21,124 nucleotides of DNA from an uncultured Lachnospiraceae bacterium (GCA_934330725.1 CAKRGM010000041.1:1-21124); one strand, 5' to 3'; shown: positions 6,063-13,372, numbered from the stretch's first letter. Notes: generated from the sequence alone by a model not told the origin. Numbers and translations are program-made.

Positions 6063-6875
6063 TTATAATTCTTCTGCCTTAACAAACCACTCTGGCTTGA
6101 CGCAGGCATCGTCCGAAAGCCTTAGTATAAGATTTTCATCACACTCAAAGTTGCTTCCCCTCCATTCATCGTATAATCTTAATATTGCCTGATGCAAAAA
6201 TTCTACGGTCTTTTCATTAACAGTTTCTGGTGGATATCCCATGTCAAATATCACATCCGTCATAGGAATCAAGTACTCAATACAATAATATTTACTGTTA
6301 TTATAGTAATCAGTACTCATCCCATGTATATCAAGAAGACTTTCAATATTTCCTACCAATTCGGGACAGTACGACAATAAAGAAAAATACTGATTCTTCT
6401 CTAAATATGACCGAAACGCAAAACCATTTACACAGTAATCTTGACTCTTGTTATATCCCAATCTGGATCTAAGATAATAAATATTTCCGCCGCCATATCT
6501 AAACTCATCCTCCAGAGGCTGCAATTCTCCCTTATAATACAAATCAATATGACCTTCGTGTGGTTTAAAAGTCACTTTATGCTTTTTAAAGAAATCAGAT
6601 AACGGAGAGTCTTCTACTAAAAGTTGTTCCAGATTATTGTTTGCTTTTATGTCAGTTCCATCCAATCTTCGAGAAAGATGGAACATTTGAATATATTCGA
6701 GAGTCTCATTTACACCAAGTTCAGAGAGAAAATCTCTAACCCATTCCCACGGTTCCTTTTCCGTATCTTCATAAATTGACATAAACATCTGTATCATCTC
6801 GCCAGCCGAAAGATCTAATAATTCCATTACTCCCTGTTTCAAGGAGTTTTGTGTTGTCGCATCTATATATTTCAT
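6063..6875 (-). CDS. Unknown protein, last gene of the abiE-associated operon (270 aa)
   Basis: The protein starts MKYIDATTQNSLKQGVMELL and ends FVKAEEL. I do not recognise the family. It is soluble-looking, acidic and rich in aromatic residues, with no signal peptide, transmembrane helix or obvious nucleotide-binding loop. The first ~90 residues are helical, with a WEWVRDFLSEL segment; the central part has many Y/F and G residues (YGGGNIYYLRSRLGYNKSQ). The gene lies 74 bases after the previous gene in the same direction and is closed by a strong terminator, so it is probably the fourth member of the operon starting at abiEi. The gap has no clear promoter, although AT-rich DNA there could hold one. 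By location it may be a modulator, immunity factor or passenger of the AbiE system; this is inference. Confidence 0.6.
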   Translation of the reverse strand: MKYIDATTQNSLKQGVMELLDLSAGEMIQMFMSIYEDTEKEPWEWVRDFLSELGVNETLEYIQMFHLSRRLDGTDIKANNNLEQLLVEDSPLSDFFKKHKVTFKPHEGHIDLYYKGELQPLEDEFRYGGGNIYYLRSRLGYNKSQDYCVNGFAFRSYLEKNQYFSLLSYCPELVGNIESLLDIHGMSTDYYNNSKYYCIEYLIPMTDVIFDMGYPPETVNEKTVEFLHQAILRLYDEWRGSNFECDENLILRLSDDACVKPEWFVKAEEL

Positions 6876-6949
6876 TATTTACCTCATCTTTATATATAAT
6901 AAAACAAAATCATTACTACTTTCCAAATGTTATTCAAGTAAAAATCACA

Positions 6950-7816
6950 TTATTTCCCTAAATACTTACCAATATGCACTCTTTTTCCATCGACAATGAA
7001 TTCCCCATCTCGAAATGCAGACAATATTGCCAAAGAAGTCGGATTCAATATTCCTTTATTTTTATCTTCTAACAGGAGATTTATTTCTGTCATCATATCC
7101 GCTGTTGTCAATTCTTTCATTCGATTTTCAAACTCAATCCTCTGATTTTTATCCATATCCGATATGGCAGAATTTTTGAGAAGATTTATGCATCCTACCA
7201 GAGTTATTGCACTTCTCTTCGTCAATGCAACTATCTGTTCATATTCAGGTTGTGTAATTTCTATTTTATCCATTACGTTTTTCTCTTCTTGTGTCGAATC
7301 ATCACTCCCCTCCACTAAAGCAGAATTGTTTGCATTTTTCTTTTCATAATGCCGCTCTGCTTCAACAATTTGTAATGCCTTGGGTTGCTCTCCTTTGATG
7401 ACCGATTTCACTGCTGAAAAGAAAATAGATATATCCTTTCCAACCGTCTTTGCTTTTTGTCTAGTCGCCGGAACAGCTTTTTTTTCCATCCAAATTTCTA
7501 AATGTTGAAAACCAATATTCAGAAATTGTTCAATCGCTTCTCTTGCTATTGGAACAACGATATCTTCAACAACAATCTGTTTCCATGCTCTAGGTCTCAT
7601 TCCATCCACAGAATCAGATTGTAATTCTTCTGCTCTTATATATTCACTCATATCAACTTCAATGATATCAAGTGGTCCATTTAAGTCATTATTCTCATCA
7701 GTAAACTGTAAAGCAGATTTTGTTCCATCTGGATTTACTTTTGTATTCACATGACTTCCTTTTTTTCGCACAACACGATAAAGTTTCTCGTCTACTTCTT
7801 TTTCATCACTCGTCAT
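6950..7816 (-). CDS. Unknown protein, third gene of the abiE-associated operon (288 aa)
   Basis: I prefer ATG at 7816 (MTSDEKEVDEKLYRVVRKKG), which follows AGGTGAG, over the ATG 45 bases upstream, which has no ribosome binding site. The N-terminal ~55 residues have a compact pattern (RKKGSHVNTKVNPDGTKSAL, then LNGPLDIIEVD). A central helical region contains IVVPIAREAIEQFLNIGF and basic stretches (KKAVPATRQKAK). A polar linker NNSALVEGSDDSTQEEKN separates a helical C-terminal domain (~185-288) ending in DGEFIVDGKRVHIGKYLGK. No known motif, signal peptide or clear membrane helix is seen. It lies 57 bases downstream of abiEii and 74 upstream of the last gene, all on one strand, so it is likely co-transcribed with abiE. 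It may be a sensor or adaptor for the system, but function cannot be read from sequence. Confidence 0.6.
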   Translation of the reverse strand: MTSDEKEVDEKLYRVVRKKGSHVNTKVNPDGTKSALQFTDENNDLNGPLDIIEVDMSEYIRAEELQSDSVDGMRPRAWKQIVVEDIVVPIAREAIEQFLNIGFQHLEIWMEKKAVPATRQKAKTVGKDISIFFSAVKSVIKGEQPKALQIVEAERHYEKKNANNSALVEGSDDSTQEEKNVMDKIEITQPEYEQIVALTKRSAITLVGCINLLKNSAISDMDKNQRIEFENRMKELTTADMMTEINLLLEDKNKGILNPTSLAILSAFRDGEFIVDGKRVHIGKYLGK

Positions 7817-7873
7817 AATCTCACCTATAATTTCGTATTTGCATCTATTTGTTCTACTCATATAAAAAATACA

Positions 7874-8716
7874 TTACATCAAATACTTCTTCATCGTATT
7901 CTCTACATAATCAATCACACTTTTCCACTCTAGGTCCCCTACATAAAAATTACTTTTCTGAAACTGCCCCCAAAGCTCTGCCATATGTAAATCATCAGAT
8001 ACCAAATGTAATGTATCTTTAATATCATCCTTACTAAAAATAGTTTTCCGCTTTTCGCAGGTAGCAGAAAATGCATCATATAGAACCTGCTTCTCTATCT
8101 GCTCTCCATAGAAGTTCATAATACTGTAAACATCATAAAAATCTCTCAATCTGGTATTAGCAATACCTCTATTTATGATTGTCTGCATCTTCTCTGCCAA
8201 CAGCGTTTCCTTGTTATATGTAAGAACAGAAATTGTTCTATCTTCAAACATTAATTTATAGTCGTATTCTACCGCCTTTGGTGTAATTACATCATCTGTA
8301 GAAATATCGATTTTAATTGGTTGACGCATTCTGTCCAACGTAGCTTCCAGCATTACACGAATGCCCGGGTAATCAAACTCTTCCATAATAGTTCTAGTAC
8401 TTTTAATTTGAAAGCTAACATTATCATCCAGCGGGATATTACAAATTTCTTCAATTATCCTCTGTACATCAGCCTCATTTAACGGTAATGCTTTTACTGT
8501 TGTATCAATATCCATCGTAGCTCGCATATCCACACCAACAATTGACGCTACCAACATTCCACCCTTAAGAATAAAATTATCTCGATATGACGATATAGAT
8601 ACTCTTTCCAGAAATCTTTCCATCATAAAATTTCGAATTAGCGTAGTCGCTTTATTACTGTTCCCATCCGAAATATTTCTCACCTTAACTTTTAATTGTC
8701 TTGATGAACTAATCAC
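7874..8716 (-). CDS. abiEii: AbiEii/AbiGii-family nucleotidyltransferase toxin
   Basis: The 280-residue product has the AbiEii hallmark: FILKGGMLVA (residues 48-57) followed by MRATMDIDTTV, giving the KGG and DxD (69-71) motifs of the DNA polymerase beta-like nucleotidyltransferase fold. A later LLAEKMQTIINRGIANTRLRDFYDVYSI segment matches the family pattern (LxAEK..R...RDxYD). AbiEii enzymes are the toxins of type IV AbiE systems; they block growth, by nucleotide transfer to RNA in studied homologues, and give abortive phage infection. The start is GTG at 8716, whose bases overlap the TGA stop of abiEi, with GGAGG upstream inside abiEi. The overlap keeps toxin translation tied to the antitoxin. 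All visible key residues are present, so it is probably functional. Confidence 0.92.
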   Translation of the reverse strand: MISSSRQLKVKVRNISDGNSNKATTLIRNFMMERFLERVSISSYRDNFILKGGMLVASIVGVDMRATMDIDTTVKALPLNEADVQRIIEEICNIPLDDNVSFQIKSTRTIMEEFDYPGIRVMLEATLDRMRQPIKIDISTDDVITPKAVEYDYKLMFEDRTISVLTYNKETLLAEKMQTIINRGIANTRLRDFYDVYSIMNFYGEQIEKQVLYDAFSATCEKRKTIFSKDDIKDTLHLVSDDLHMAELWGQFQKSNFYVGDLEWKSVIDYVENTMKKYLM

Positions 8717-9312
8717 ACTAACACCTCCACGTACTTCATCACTTCATCTCGAATTCCCATCATATCCGCATATACAATCAACTGCGATAGCTTTTTGTCC
8801 TTCGATGACATATATTCCTTGATAGCCGTTTGAAATACTTGTACTTCATACTTATTACGATTCATTATCAAATCGCAAATGCAACGCTCCTTATCGTAAA
8901 CCTTAACTAAATTTCCACTGCTGGATGCAATCTCACAAATTCCTATTTTGTATAAATCCGGTGCCGCATATTTCACCGAAACATCAAAATCATTATCCTT
9001 AAGATGGCTCGCATTATATCCCTGTGGCACAGTAACACACACAGATGAATACTCCCTATCTGTCAAACCGTGCAAATATAGTGCTGTTTCTCCGGAATAA
9101 ATAATCGCCCCATTTCTTTGTTGCAAAATGAACAACTCATCCGGCCACACATCATCCGCTATATATACACCTCTTGAGACTTTCTCCATACCGTGTTCCT
9201 TAATATATTTTGCAACATAGGTCTTAGAAATATCTTCACTACACACCAAAGAGGTAATAAGATAACCATTATATTTTTCAATAAAATTTTCAATTTTTTC
9301 CTTTTTTGTCAT
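8713..9312 (-). CDS. abiEi: AbiEi-family antitoxin/transcriptional repressor
   Basis: ATG at 9312 (MTKKEKIENFIEKYNGYLIT) follows AGAGGTG at good spacing; a GTG nine bases upstream overlaps that site and is not preferred. The 199-residue protein has an N-terminal winged helix (about 1-60, with SEDISKTYVAKYIKEHG and VSRGVYI) followed by the typical AbiEi core: DELFILQQRNGAIIYSGETALYLHGLTD, then VTVPQGYN. The later RCICDLIMNRNK also fits the family. AbiEi proteins neutralise AbiEii without a stable complex and repress the operon through the winged helix. The gene overlaps abiEii by four bases in the usual antitoxin-toxin order. A promoter-like sequence lies just upstream. Confidence 0.92.
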   Translation of the reverse strand: MTKKEKIENFIEKYNGYLITSLVCSEDISKTYVAKYIKEHGMEKVSRGVYIADDVWPDELFILQQRNGAIIYSGETALYLHGLTDREYSSVCVTVPQGYNASHLKDNDFDVSVKYAAPDLYKIGICEIASSSGNLVKVYDKERCICDLIMNRNKYEVQVFQTAIKEYMSSKDKKLSQLIVYADMMGIRDEVMKYVEVLV

Positions 9313-9346
9313 TCTTTTCACCTCTATACTTTACTTCTACGCTTTA

Positions 9347-9375
9347 ATTATATGATTTAAAAGCGAGAAAGTAAA
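9347..9375 (-). promoter_or_regulatory. Promoter of the abiE operon
   Basis: On the minus strand TTTACT (9375-9370) and a perfect TATAAT (9352-9347) are separated by 17 bases, about 35 bases before the abiEi start. The region is AT-rich and no other promoter-like sequence of equal quality appears before the terminator at 6018-6052. A repressor-binding inverted repeat was not obvious. Confidence 0.6.
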
Positions 9376-9396
9376 CTCTTTTTTAATTTTTTTGAC

Positions 9397-9723
9397 CTAT
9401 GCATCTTTATTTAACTTCACCAGCACCTTCACCTGCTCAATCGCCACTTTTCTAACATTCTCATTCTTCATCTCCTGCAGCATCATAGCAAGCTGCATAA
9501 CATCGGCATCAAATCCCATCTCATCTCCATCCATCAAATATCCAGCTGTAGTATTCAGTACCTTTGCAATATCTCTGAGAATGCTTACCTTTACATCAAT
9601 TTTCCCTGTCTCATAAGCAGATATAGTGCATTTCTTTGTAAACAAAGCCTCTGCCAATTCCTCCTGTGTCATTCCCATCTTTACTCTGCATTCTCTAATT
9701 CTCATTCCCATTGTCATTTCCAT
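9397..9723 (-). CDS. XRE-family helix-turn-helix repressor
   Basis: The preferred start is ATG at 9723 (MEMTMGMRIRECRVKMGMTQ), six bases after GGAG; an upstream ATG at 9735 has a poorer site. This gives 108 residues. The helix-turn-helix spans about 6-60: MRIRECRVKMGMTQEELAEA, then FTKKCTISAYETGKIDV, then ILRDIAKVLNTTAGYLM. The C-terminal helix (VMQLAMMLQEMKNENVRKVA) probably mediates dimerisation. An inverted repeat ATTTCCG/CGGAAAT lies immediately upstream and overlaps the start, suggesting autorepression. The gene is isolated between degraded conjugation genes and the abiE operon, so what else it controls is unclear; a former role in controlling conjugation or excision of the decayed element is possible. 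Confidence 0.85.
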   Translation of the reverse strand: MEMTMGMRIRECRVKMGMTQEELAEALFTKKCTISAYETGKIDVKVSILRDIAKVLNTTAGYLMDGDEMGFDADVMQLAMMLQEMKNENVRKVAIEQVKVLVKLNKDA

Positions 9724-9733
9724 TCTTCTCTCC

Positions 9734-9757
9734 ATTTCCGGAGTTCAAAACGGAAAT
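9734..9757. promoter_or_regulatory. Inverted repeat upstream of the XRE repressor (putative operator)
   Basis: ATTTCCG (9734-9740) and CGGAAAT (9751-9757) are perfect 7-bp arms separated by ten bases, placing their centres 17 bases apart. The site begins 11 bases before the preferred start codon of the repressor. Confidence 0.45.
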
Positions 9758-9775
9758 AAACACAAGAAAAGGAGT

Positions 9776-10528
9776 CTACAAAACGTATAACAATAAGACC
9801 GGTACCTTTACCATTGTGTTCGCAAGGTTATCAAAACCTTTTCTGATAGTATCCTTACAACTATCCCATTTAACTTCGCTGTCTTCCGGGTAATTTACAC
9901 CATTAAGTGTTCTTTTCTCTTTATCAGAAGGAAATACTATAATCGGCTTTAAAATCCTTGTAAGGTCATCATCATCAATCTCCAATGATTTTTTTAACAG
10001 TTCAAGTATTGGCGACATTTTTCCATCAATTTTTTTCGACAGAATTTCAAAAATATATCTTCCTATTCTCGCCTCAGATGGAACACTCTTCTTAACCAAC
10101 CAATGAGAGCTAATATTTACGACCGAATGGTCATAATTCGGATATACCGTATGATCCGGATTAAAGATCTCTTCAAATAAAAATCTAACTTGCTTAATGT
10201 TCGAAGTATTCTCATTCGTTCCCTTTAAAAGAATTTCATCATATTTCTTTACAATTTCCTCTGAACTAATTGCATCCTTTCGTCTTTCACTTCCACCTAC
10301 GATAAGCTCACAAAGGGAAAGAATAAAGTCTGCCTTTAAAGCTATCGGGTTATCGTCATCAGAATAATTCATGTTAATATCCATCGGATTGATATACTGT
10401 GTGGAAGTAGGGCTAATCTTAATAACCTGACCGCCAAAACGCTCCACCAGTGGACTGTATTCTGACTCAGGATCCGAAATAATCACATCATCATCCGTAA
10501 CAAGGAAGAAAACCTCCAAGCATTGCAT
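9776..10528 (-). pseudogene. VirB4/TraE-like conjugation ATPase fragment fused to an unrecognised fragment
   Basis: Residues ~9-75 (FLVTDDDVIISDPESEYSPL, FGGQVIKISPTSTQYINPMD, ALKADFILSLCELIVGG) closely match, from memory, the segment just after Walker A in the VirB4-like ATPase of Tn1549-type elements. The Walker A part, which should come before VFLVT, is missing: upstream the frame merges into the DUF5688 gene. After IVGG the sequence changes to SERRKDAISSEEIVKKYDE and continues for ~175 residues I cannot place. It ends VKVPVLLLYVL, probably out of its own frame. The frame is therefore a mosaic of two or three gene pieces joined by deletions. No start with a ribosome binding site is visible. 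As a conjugation ATPase it must be dead; the second part could be a 5'- and 3'-truncated cargo gene. Confidence 0.65.
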
Positions 10529-10985
10529 TCGTTACTACCACGGAAGACATGCCCTCTTCTCCGGTTGTAAGAACACAACGGTAAATCACTGCCATATCCT
10601 CAATCTGCTGATGAGGAATCTTATTAAGTAAGTCTGCATTTGCTTCAATGGAAACAACCTCCATTGCAAGCTTCTCCTTCATAATGTCGTAATTCGTAAG
10701 ACTTGCAATATCCACCGCCGGGCTTTCTTTGATGCCCTGCTCTGCAACATCAGATGCCTTATTTACCACTTCATCATAGGGAATACCGTTCTCATATGCT
10801 TCAAAGAAACGGTCCATGTTGAGGTTCACACCCACCTGACTTCCTTCCGGCGTGATAGTCAGTGCCTCGTAACTCTCATTCATCTTTTCGACTGTATTGG
10901 TAGTCACAGTTGCATCAATACCCCTATCAGAAAGAGCGTTTCCTACGTCCTCTGTAAACTGTTCTTTGAAATTTTCAAAATCCAT
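10491..10985 (-). pseudogene. DUF5688-like protein, 3'-truncated
   Basis: ATG at 10985 follows AGAGAGGTAGAAAG. The 164 residues begin MDFENFKEQFTEDVGNALSD and include MNESYEALTITPEGSQVGVN, FFEAYENGIPYDEVVNKASD and KEKLAMEVVSIEANADLLNK, ending VVTNAMLGGFLPCYG. This matches what I recall of DUF5688 proteins, which occur in integrative elements of Clostridia and are usually around twice this length. The last seven residues (GFLPCYG) come from a different frame of the VirB4 fragment, so the reading frame is cut where the two genes were joined. The preserved leader and start mean a truncated protein may still be made. Function of the family is unknown. Confidence 0.65.
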
Positions 10986-11040
10986 CTTTCTACCTCTCTT
11001 ATTCTTATTTTGTTGTTCCGAGTCGTCACCCAGTTTCGGG

Positions 11041-11084
11041 CAAAAGAAAAGCGCCAGACCTACTCTCCCAAGTAAGCTGACGCT
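11041..11084 (-). terminator. Terminator/attenuator in the DUF5688 leader
   Basis: AGCGCCAG (11050-11057) and CTGACGCT (11077-11084) pair with one G-U in RNA; ACT/AGT pairs extend the stem. On the minus strand it is followed by TTTTCTTTTG. It lies about 65 bases before the DUF5688 start, so it either ends an upstream transcript or attenuates the gene. Confidence 0.6.
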
Positions 11085-11107
11085 GAACCTTTAAATTCAT
11101 TTGCAAA

Positions 11108-11144
11108 AGAAAAACGAGGGAAGTTTGCTTGACCTCTCTCGTTT
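11108..11144 (-). terminator. Rho-independent terminator downstream of the 11-bp repeat array
   Basis: AAACGAGGGA (11112-11121) pairs with TCTCTCGTTT (11135-11144) with one mismatch; the minus strand continues as TTTTTCTTTTGC. It would end the transcript of the two genes at 11256-12155, which means that transcript includes the 11-bp repeats. Confidence 0.6.
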
Positions 11145-11189
11145 GCCCATGATAATAATATCACACCTAAAAACAGAATAAAAGTGACC

Positions 11190-11255
11190 GGATATCGACC
11201 AAATATCGACAAAACATTGACCGATTATCTACCAAATATTGACCCAATATCGACA
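11190..11255. repeat. Six tandem 11-bp repeats (iteron-like)
   Basis: Six head-to-tail units of exactly 11 bp fill 66 bases, each close to AAATATCGACC. The GAC or its near match falls at the same place in every unit, e.g. GGATATCGACC at 11190-11200 and AAATATTGACC at 11234-11244. A degenerate seventh unit may lie at 11179-11189. The array ends on the base before the stop codon of the small membrane-protein gene, so it is wholly outside coding sequence. A period of 11 bp puts every unit on nearly the same face of the helix, typical of cooperative protein-binding sites at origins, centromeres or transfer regions. Confidence 0.75.
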
Positions 11256-11585
11256 TCACGCCAAAACGCCATAGGAATGACCAATCATAAAAGAAATGAG
11301 TCTATCCTTAACGATTGAAATGAATGCATGTGCTACACCAACAGCTGCAAGTAAAATGCCTTCCACTACAACCATGATACTAAATCCCCACATCTGATTC
11401 CATTCCTTGTTATAAATAATGAGACACAAGATTGCTACCAGCAACAAGTTATACAATCCAATAAAGATTCCACTGATATTCTCAGCTACATTCAAAATCC
11501 CCTCTACTCCAAATAATAATATAACAATAGGAAGTGCCAATATTCTAAAAGGCAGCTTAAACAAAAACAATAATGCACTCTTCAT
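11256..11585 (-). CDS. Small integral membrane protein
   Basis: The 109-residue protein begins MKSALLFLFKLPFRILALPI and has about three membrane helices (roughly 5-30, 38-59 and 65-93), ending in a basic/polar tail. Its size and plan (K/R-rich first helix with FKLPFRILALP, then two further helices) recall the protein at 3999-4283, whose start is VLRKLLKFILLPVSLLLF. The two may be distant relatives. The ribosome binding site (GGGAGGGAGTAGGTT) lies within the end of the preceding gene, with three bases between stop and start, so the pair is an operon. No enzymatic motif is seen. Confidence 0.7.
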   Translation of the reverse strand: MKSALLFLFKLPFRILALPIVILLFGVEGILNVAENISGIFIGLYNLLLVAILCLIIYNKEWNQMWGFSIMVVVEGILLAAVGVAHAFISIVKDRLISFMIGHSYGVLA

Positions 11586-11588
11586 AAC

Positions 11589-12155
11589 CTACTCCCTCCC
11601 CATTTTGTCACGATAAGTATTCATTCTCTTGAACCTTTCATACTCTGCAAGAAGCCTCTTGACTTCTCTCTTCATTCTGGCATTCATAACAGCCTCTTCC
11701 TTGGACGCTGTCATACTGTTACAGAAAACCTCTACACAAAGCTTAAGTGCTTCCACATCGGACATCTCATCACTGTCTGTATGTTCTAATTCCTCCACCG
11801 AAAACTGCGTATTTCTAAATAAGGTATTGTTATAGATAAAGAGCCGGAACAATCTCTGTCCCTCATCCGGAAACAACTCCTGATCCACTCGAAGCAATTC
11901 TCTTGTAAAACCTGCCAAGGACTTGCTTGCCATTTCTAACTTGCTCTCACTGGTAAGCTTCACTTTAATATAGTAATCTCCAATTTTAATAATCTCCAAA
12001 TGTCTGCCGGTTCTCTTATAGCTCTGACTATTATTCACATAATTGCAAGCATGTTCAAAAATAGGAACCCCTGCATATTTCTTCTTTGCCACATCGGAGA
12101 ACTTCTCCTTGCAATCCTTATTAGCTGCCCTTAACTCAAAATATCTGATATCCAT
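11589..12155 (-). CDS. Unknown soluble protein of the element backbone (188 aa)
   Basis: ATG at 12155 follows AAGGAGGCGATTCT. The protein begins MDIRYFELRAANKDCKEKFS. The first ~60 residues are charged, followed by a beta-like segment HLEIIKIGDYYIKVKLTSES; the second half is helical, with ELLRVDQELFPDEGQRLFRL and a basic C-terminal coil MNARMKREVKRLLAEYERFK. I do not recognise the family. There is no signal peptide or membrane helix. It forms a two-gene unit with the membrane protein downstream and has a promoter-like sequence of its own. The unit ends in the 11-bp repeat array and a terminator. A role linked to the array (for instance as its binding protein) is possible because of the basic C-terminus, but this is a guess. 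Confidence 0.65.
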   Translation of the reverse strand: MDIRYFELRAANKDCKEKFSDVAKKKYAGVPIFEHACNYVNNSQSYKRTGRHLEIIKIGDYYIKVKLTSESKLEMASKSLAGFTRELLRVDQELFPDEGQRLFRLFIYNNTLFRNTQFSVEELEHTDSDEMSDVEALKLCVEVFCNSMTASKEEAVMNARMKREVKRLLAEYERFKRMNTYRDKMGRE

Positions 12156-12197
12156 AGAATCGCCTCCTTGCTTACACTTTTTATTTGTGTACTCACT

Positions 12198-12227
12198 TTA
12201 TTATTAAATTCATTCTATAACGTTCAA
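12198..12227 (-). promoter_or_regulatory. Promoter of the 12155-11256 unit
   Basis: On the minus strand TTGAAC (12227-12222) is followed, after 17 or 18 bases, by ATAATA or TAATAA (12204-12198), about 45 bases before the start codon. The surroundings are AT-rich and have no ORF. Confidence 0.5.
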
Positions 12228-12276
12228 TGGATTTTTGCAAGCACAATTTTTGTGTGTACGCAAAAAGACAATTATA

Positions 12277-12300
12277 AAAGCCAGGCATTGCTGCCTGGCT
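12277..12300 (-). terminator. Rho-independent terminator of the PPOX operon
   Basis: GCCAGGCA (12280-12287) and TGCCTGGC (12292-12299) form a perfect 8-bp GC-rich stem with a four-base loop. On the minus strand TTTTATAATTG follows. It lies about 30 bases past the stop codon of the PPOX gene at 12332. Confidence 0.85.
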
Positions 12301-12331
12301 ACATATTCAATTCACAAGCCCCCTTTTAATT

Positions 12332-12757
12332 CTACGTAAAATCTATATGGAACCTTGTTCCATGATTGAATAATACGCCTTCCACTAATTTTATGCACAG
12401 AATACAGGTATTCTCATCTTCAAAATTATTATGTCCGTTATCAATCCAAGTGTAAAACGCTTTTCTCAACTTTTCCGCTAAGGCCCTATTCTCTTCCTTC
12501 CCGAAATATCCCAGATTAATTCCTGTTCCACTCGCAGTGAACCAATCTCCTGCAATCGCAACATTAGGATTCTTTTCAATCTGCATCATTTTGTTGGAAA
12601 GCCCATATGTGATTATGTAGAAAGCACCATCTTCATAGTAGGCATTTACATTGCGCACACTAGGAAAATCATTATTAAACGTTGCTAATGCAATGATATT
12701 ATCTTTCCCAAAACGCTCGTCCATGATGCTCTTTGACTCTAAAGTTAATTTTTCCAT
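12332..12757 (-). CDS. Pyridoxamine 5'-phosphate oxidase-like flavin-binding protein
   Basis: The 141-residue protein has the split-barrel pattern of the PPOX-like family: IIALATFNNDFPSVRNVNAY, then GAFYIITYGLSNKMMQIEKN, then PNVAIAGDWFTASGTGINLG. The segment pairing xVRxVNxY with a K-M-xQIxxNPxVAxA strand is typical of proteins that bind FMN or a related flavin/F420-type cofactor. The length is normal for the small stand-alone subfamily. The start at 12757 has AGAGGGATG upstream. It lies 15 bases downstream of an HTH-PPOX fusion gene on the same strand and is closed by a strong terminator, so both form one operon. The substrate is unknown; members often act as flavin reductases or general oxidoreductases. 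Confidence 0.85.
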   Translation of the reverse strand: MEKLTLESKSIMDERFGKDNIIALATFNNDFPSVRNVNAYYEDGAFYIITYGLSNKMMQIEKNPNVAIAGDWFTASGTGINLGYFGKEENRALAEKLRKAFYTWIDNGHNNFEDENTCILCIKLVEGVLFNHGTRFHIDFT

Positions 12758-12772
12758 TTACATCCCTCTCAT

Positions 12773-13372
12773 TCAATTTAATGAAATATCTTTAATCATC
12801 ACTTTAAAAATAACCATATATATTTCTTCCTCTTCTGTGTATTTTTGCTTTAACACAGGATATATGCTTATAATTTCAGTACGAATTAAGTCTGAACTCT
12901 CAACAACTGCCGTTCCCTTGACCCTTATCCATTTTCGGGTAGCTATATTATAACTTGCCATTTCTATTTCAGAATTGTTTATCAATTCCGAATATACATT
13001 CTTTCTCTTATCTGTAACAAAATACAATACATCAGCATCCGCATAAATCATACCAAATGGTCTGATTCCCGGCTGATTTTGTACTGCAGTCGCTAAAAAG
13101 AAATAACCGCACTCTTTAAAAAAATTATAACAGGTATCCACTGAAATCACAGATTTGCTAATCGCATCAACTTCATTACTTTCTTTCAATAAATAATCTA
13201 TACTACATCCAAATAGTTTGCTCAACTTGATAAGCTTATCTGTTTCCGGGAATGCTATATTTATTTCCCAGCGCGAAACCGATTGACGTGAGACATTTAA
13301 TGTTTCCGCTAAATCTTCCTGTGTCATTCCATTCTTCTTTCGAAGTAAACCCAATTTTTCTCCGATTGCCAT
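12773..13372 (-). CDS. XRE helix-turn-helix fused to a PPOX-like domain (candidate flavin-sensing regulator)
   Basis: The 199-residue protein has an N-terminal XRE domain (about 1-65: LGLLRKKNGMTQEDLAETLN, then VSRQSVSRWEINIAFPETDK, then LSKLFGCSIDYLL). A second domain (~75-199) has the PPOX-like pattern CYNFFKECGYFFLATAVQ, RPFGMIYADADVLYFVTDKR, NVYSELINNSEIEMASYN and WIRVKGTAVV. The start at 13372 follows GAGGTGAG. It is the first gene of a two-gene unit with a stand-alone PPOX protein. The simplest model is a repressor or activator that senses a flavin-type cofactor or its redox state and controls the downstream enzyme. The architecture is seen directly; the ligand is inferred. Confidence 0.85.
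   Translation of the reverse strand: MAIGEKLGLLRKKNGMTQEDLAETLNVSRQSVSRWEINIAFPETDKLIKLSKLFGCSIDYLLKESNEVDAISKSVISVDTCYNFFKECGYFFLATAVQNQPGIRPFGMIYADADVLYFVTDKRKNVYSELINNSEIEMASYNIATRKWIRVKGTAVVESSDLIRTEIISIYPVLKQKYTEEEEIYMVIFKVMIKDISLN

Noticed and set aside
5885..6082. Plus-strand gene of 65 codons beginning MIYRCKEKLT
   Set aside because: It runs through the terminator stem of the minus-strand operon and has no ribosome binding site or protein-like pattern.
6950..7861. Longer start (7861) for the third gene of the abiE operon
   Set aside because: No ribosome binding site precedes it, whereas ATG 7816 follows AGGTGAG; the extra 15 residues are not needed for any visible domain.
11190..11255. 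CRISPR array
   Set aside because: Units are 11 bp and contiguous with no spacers, and no cas gene is present.
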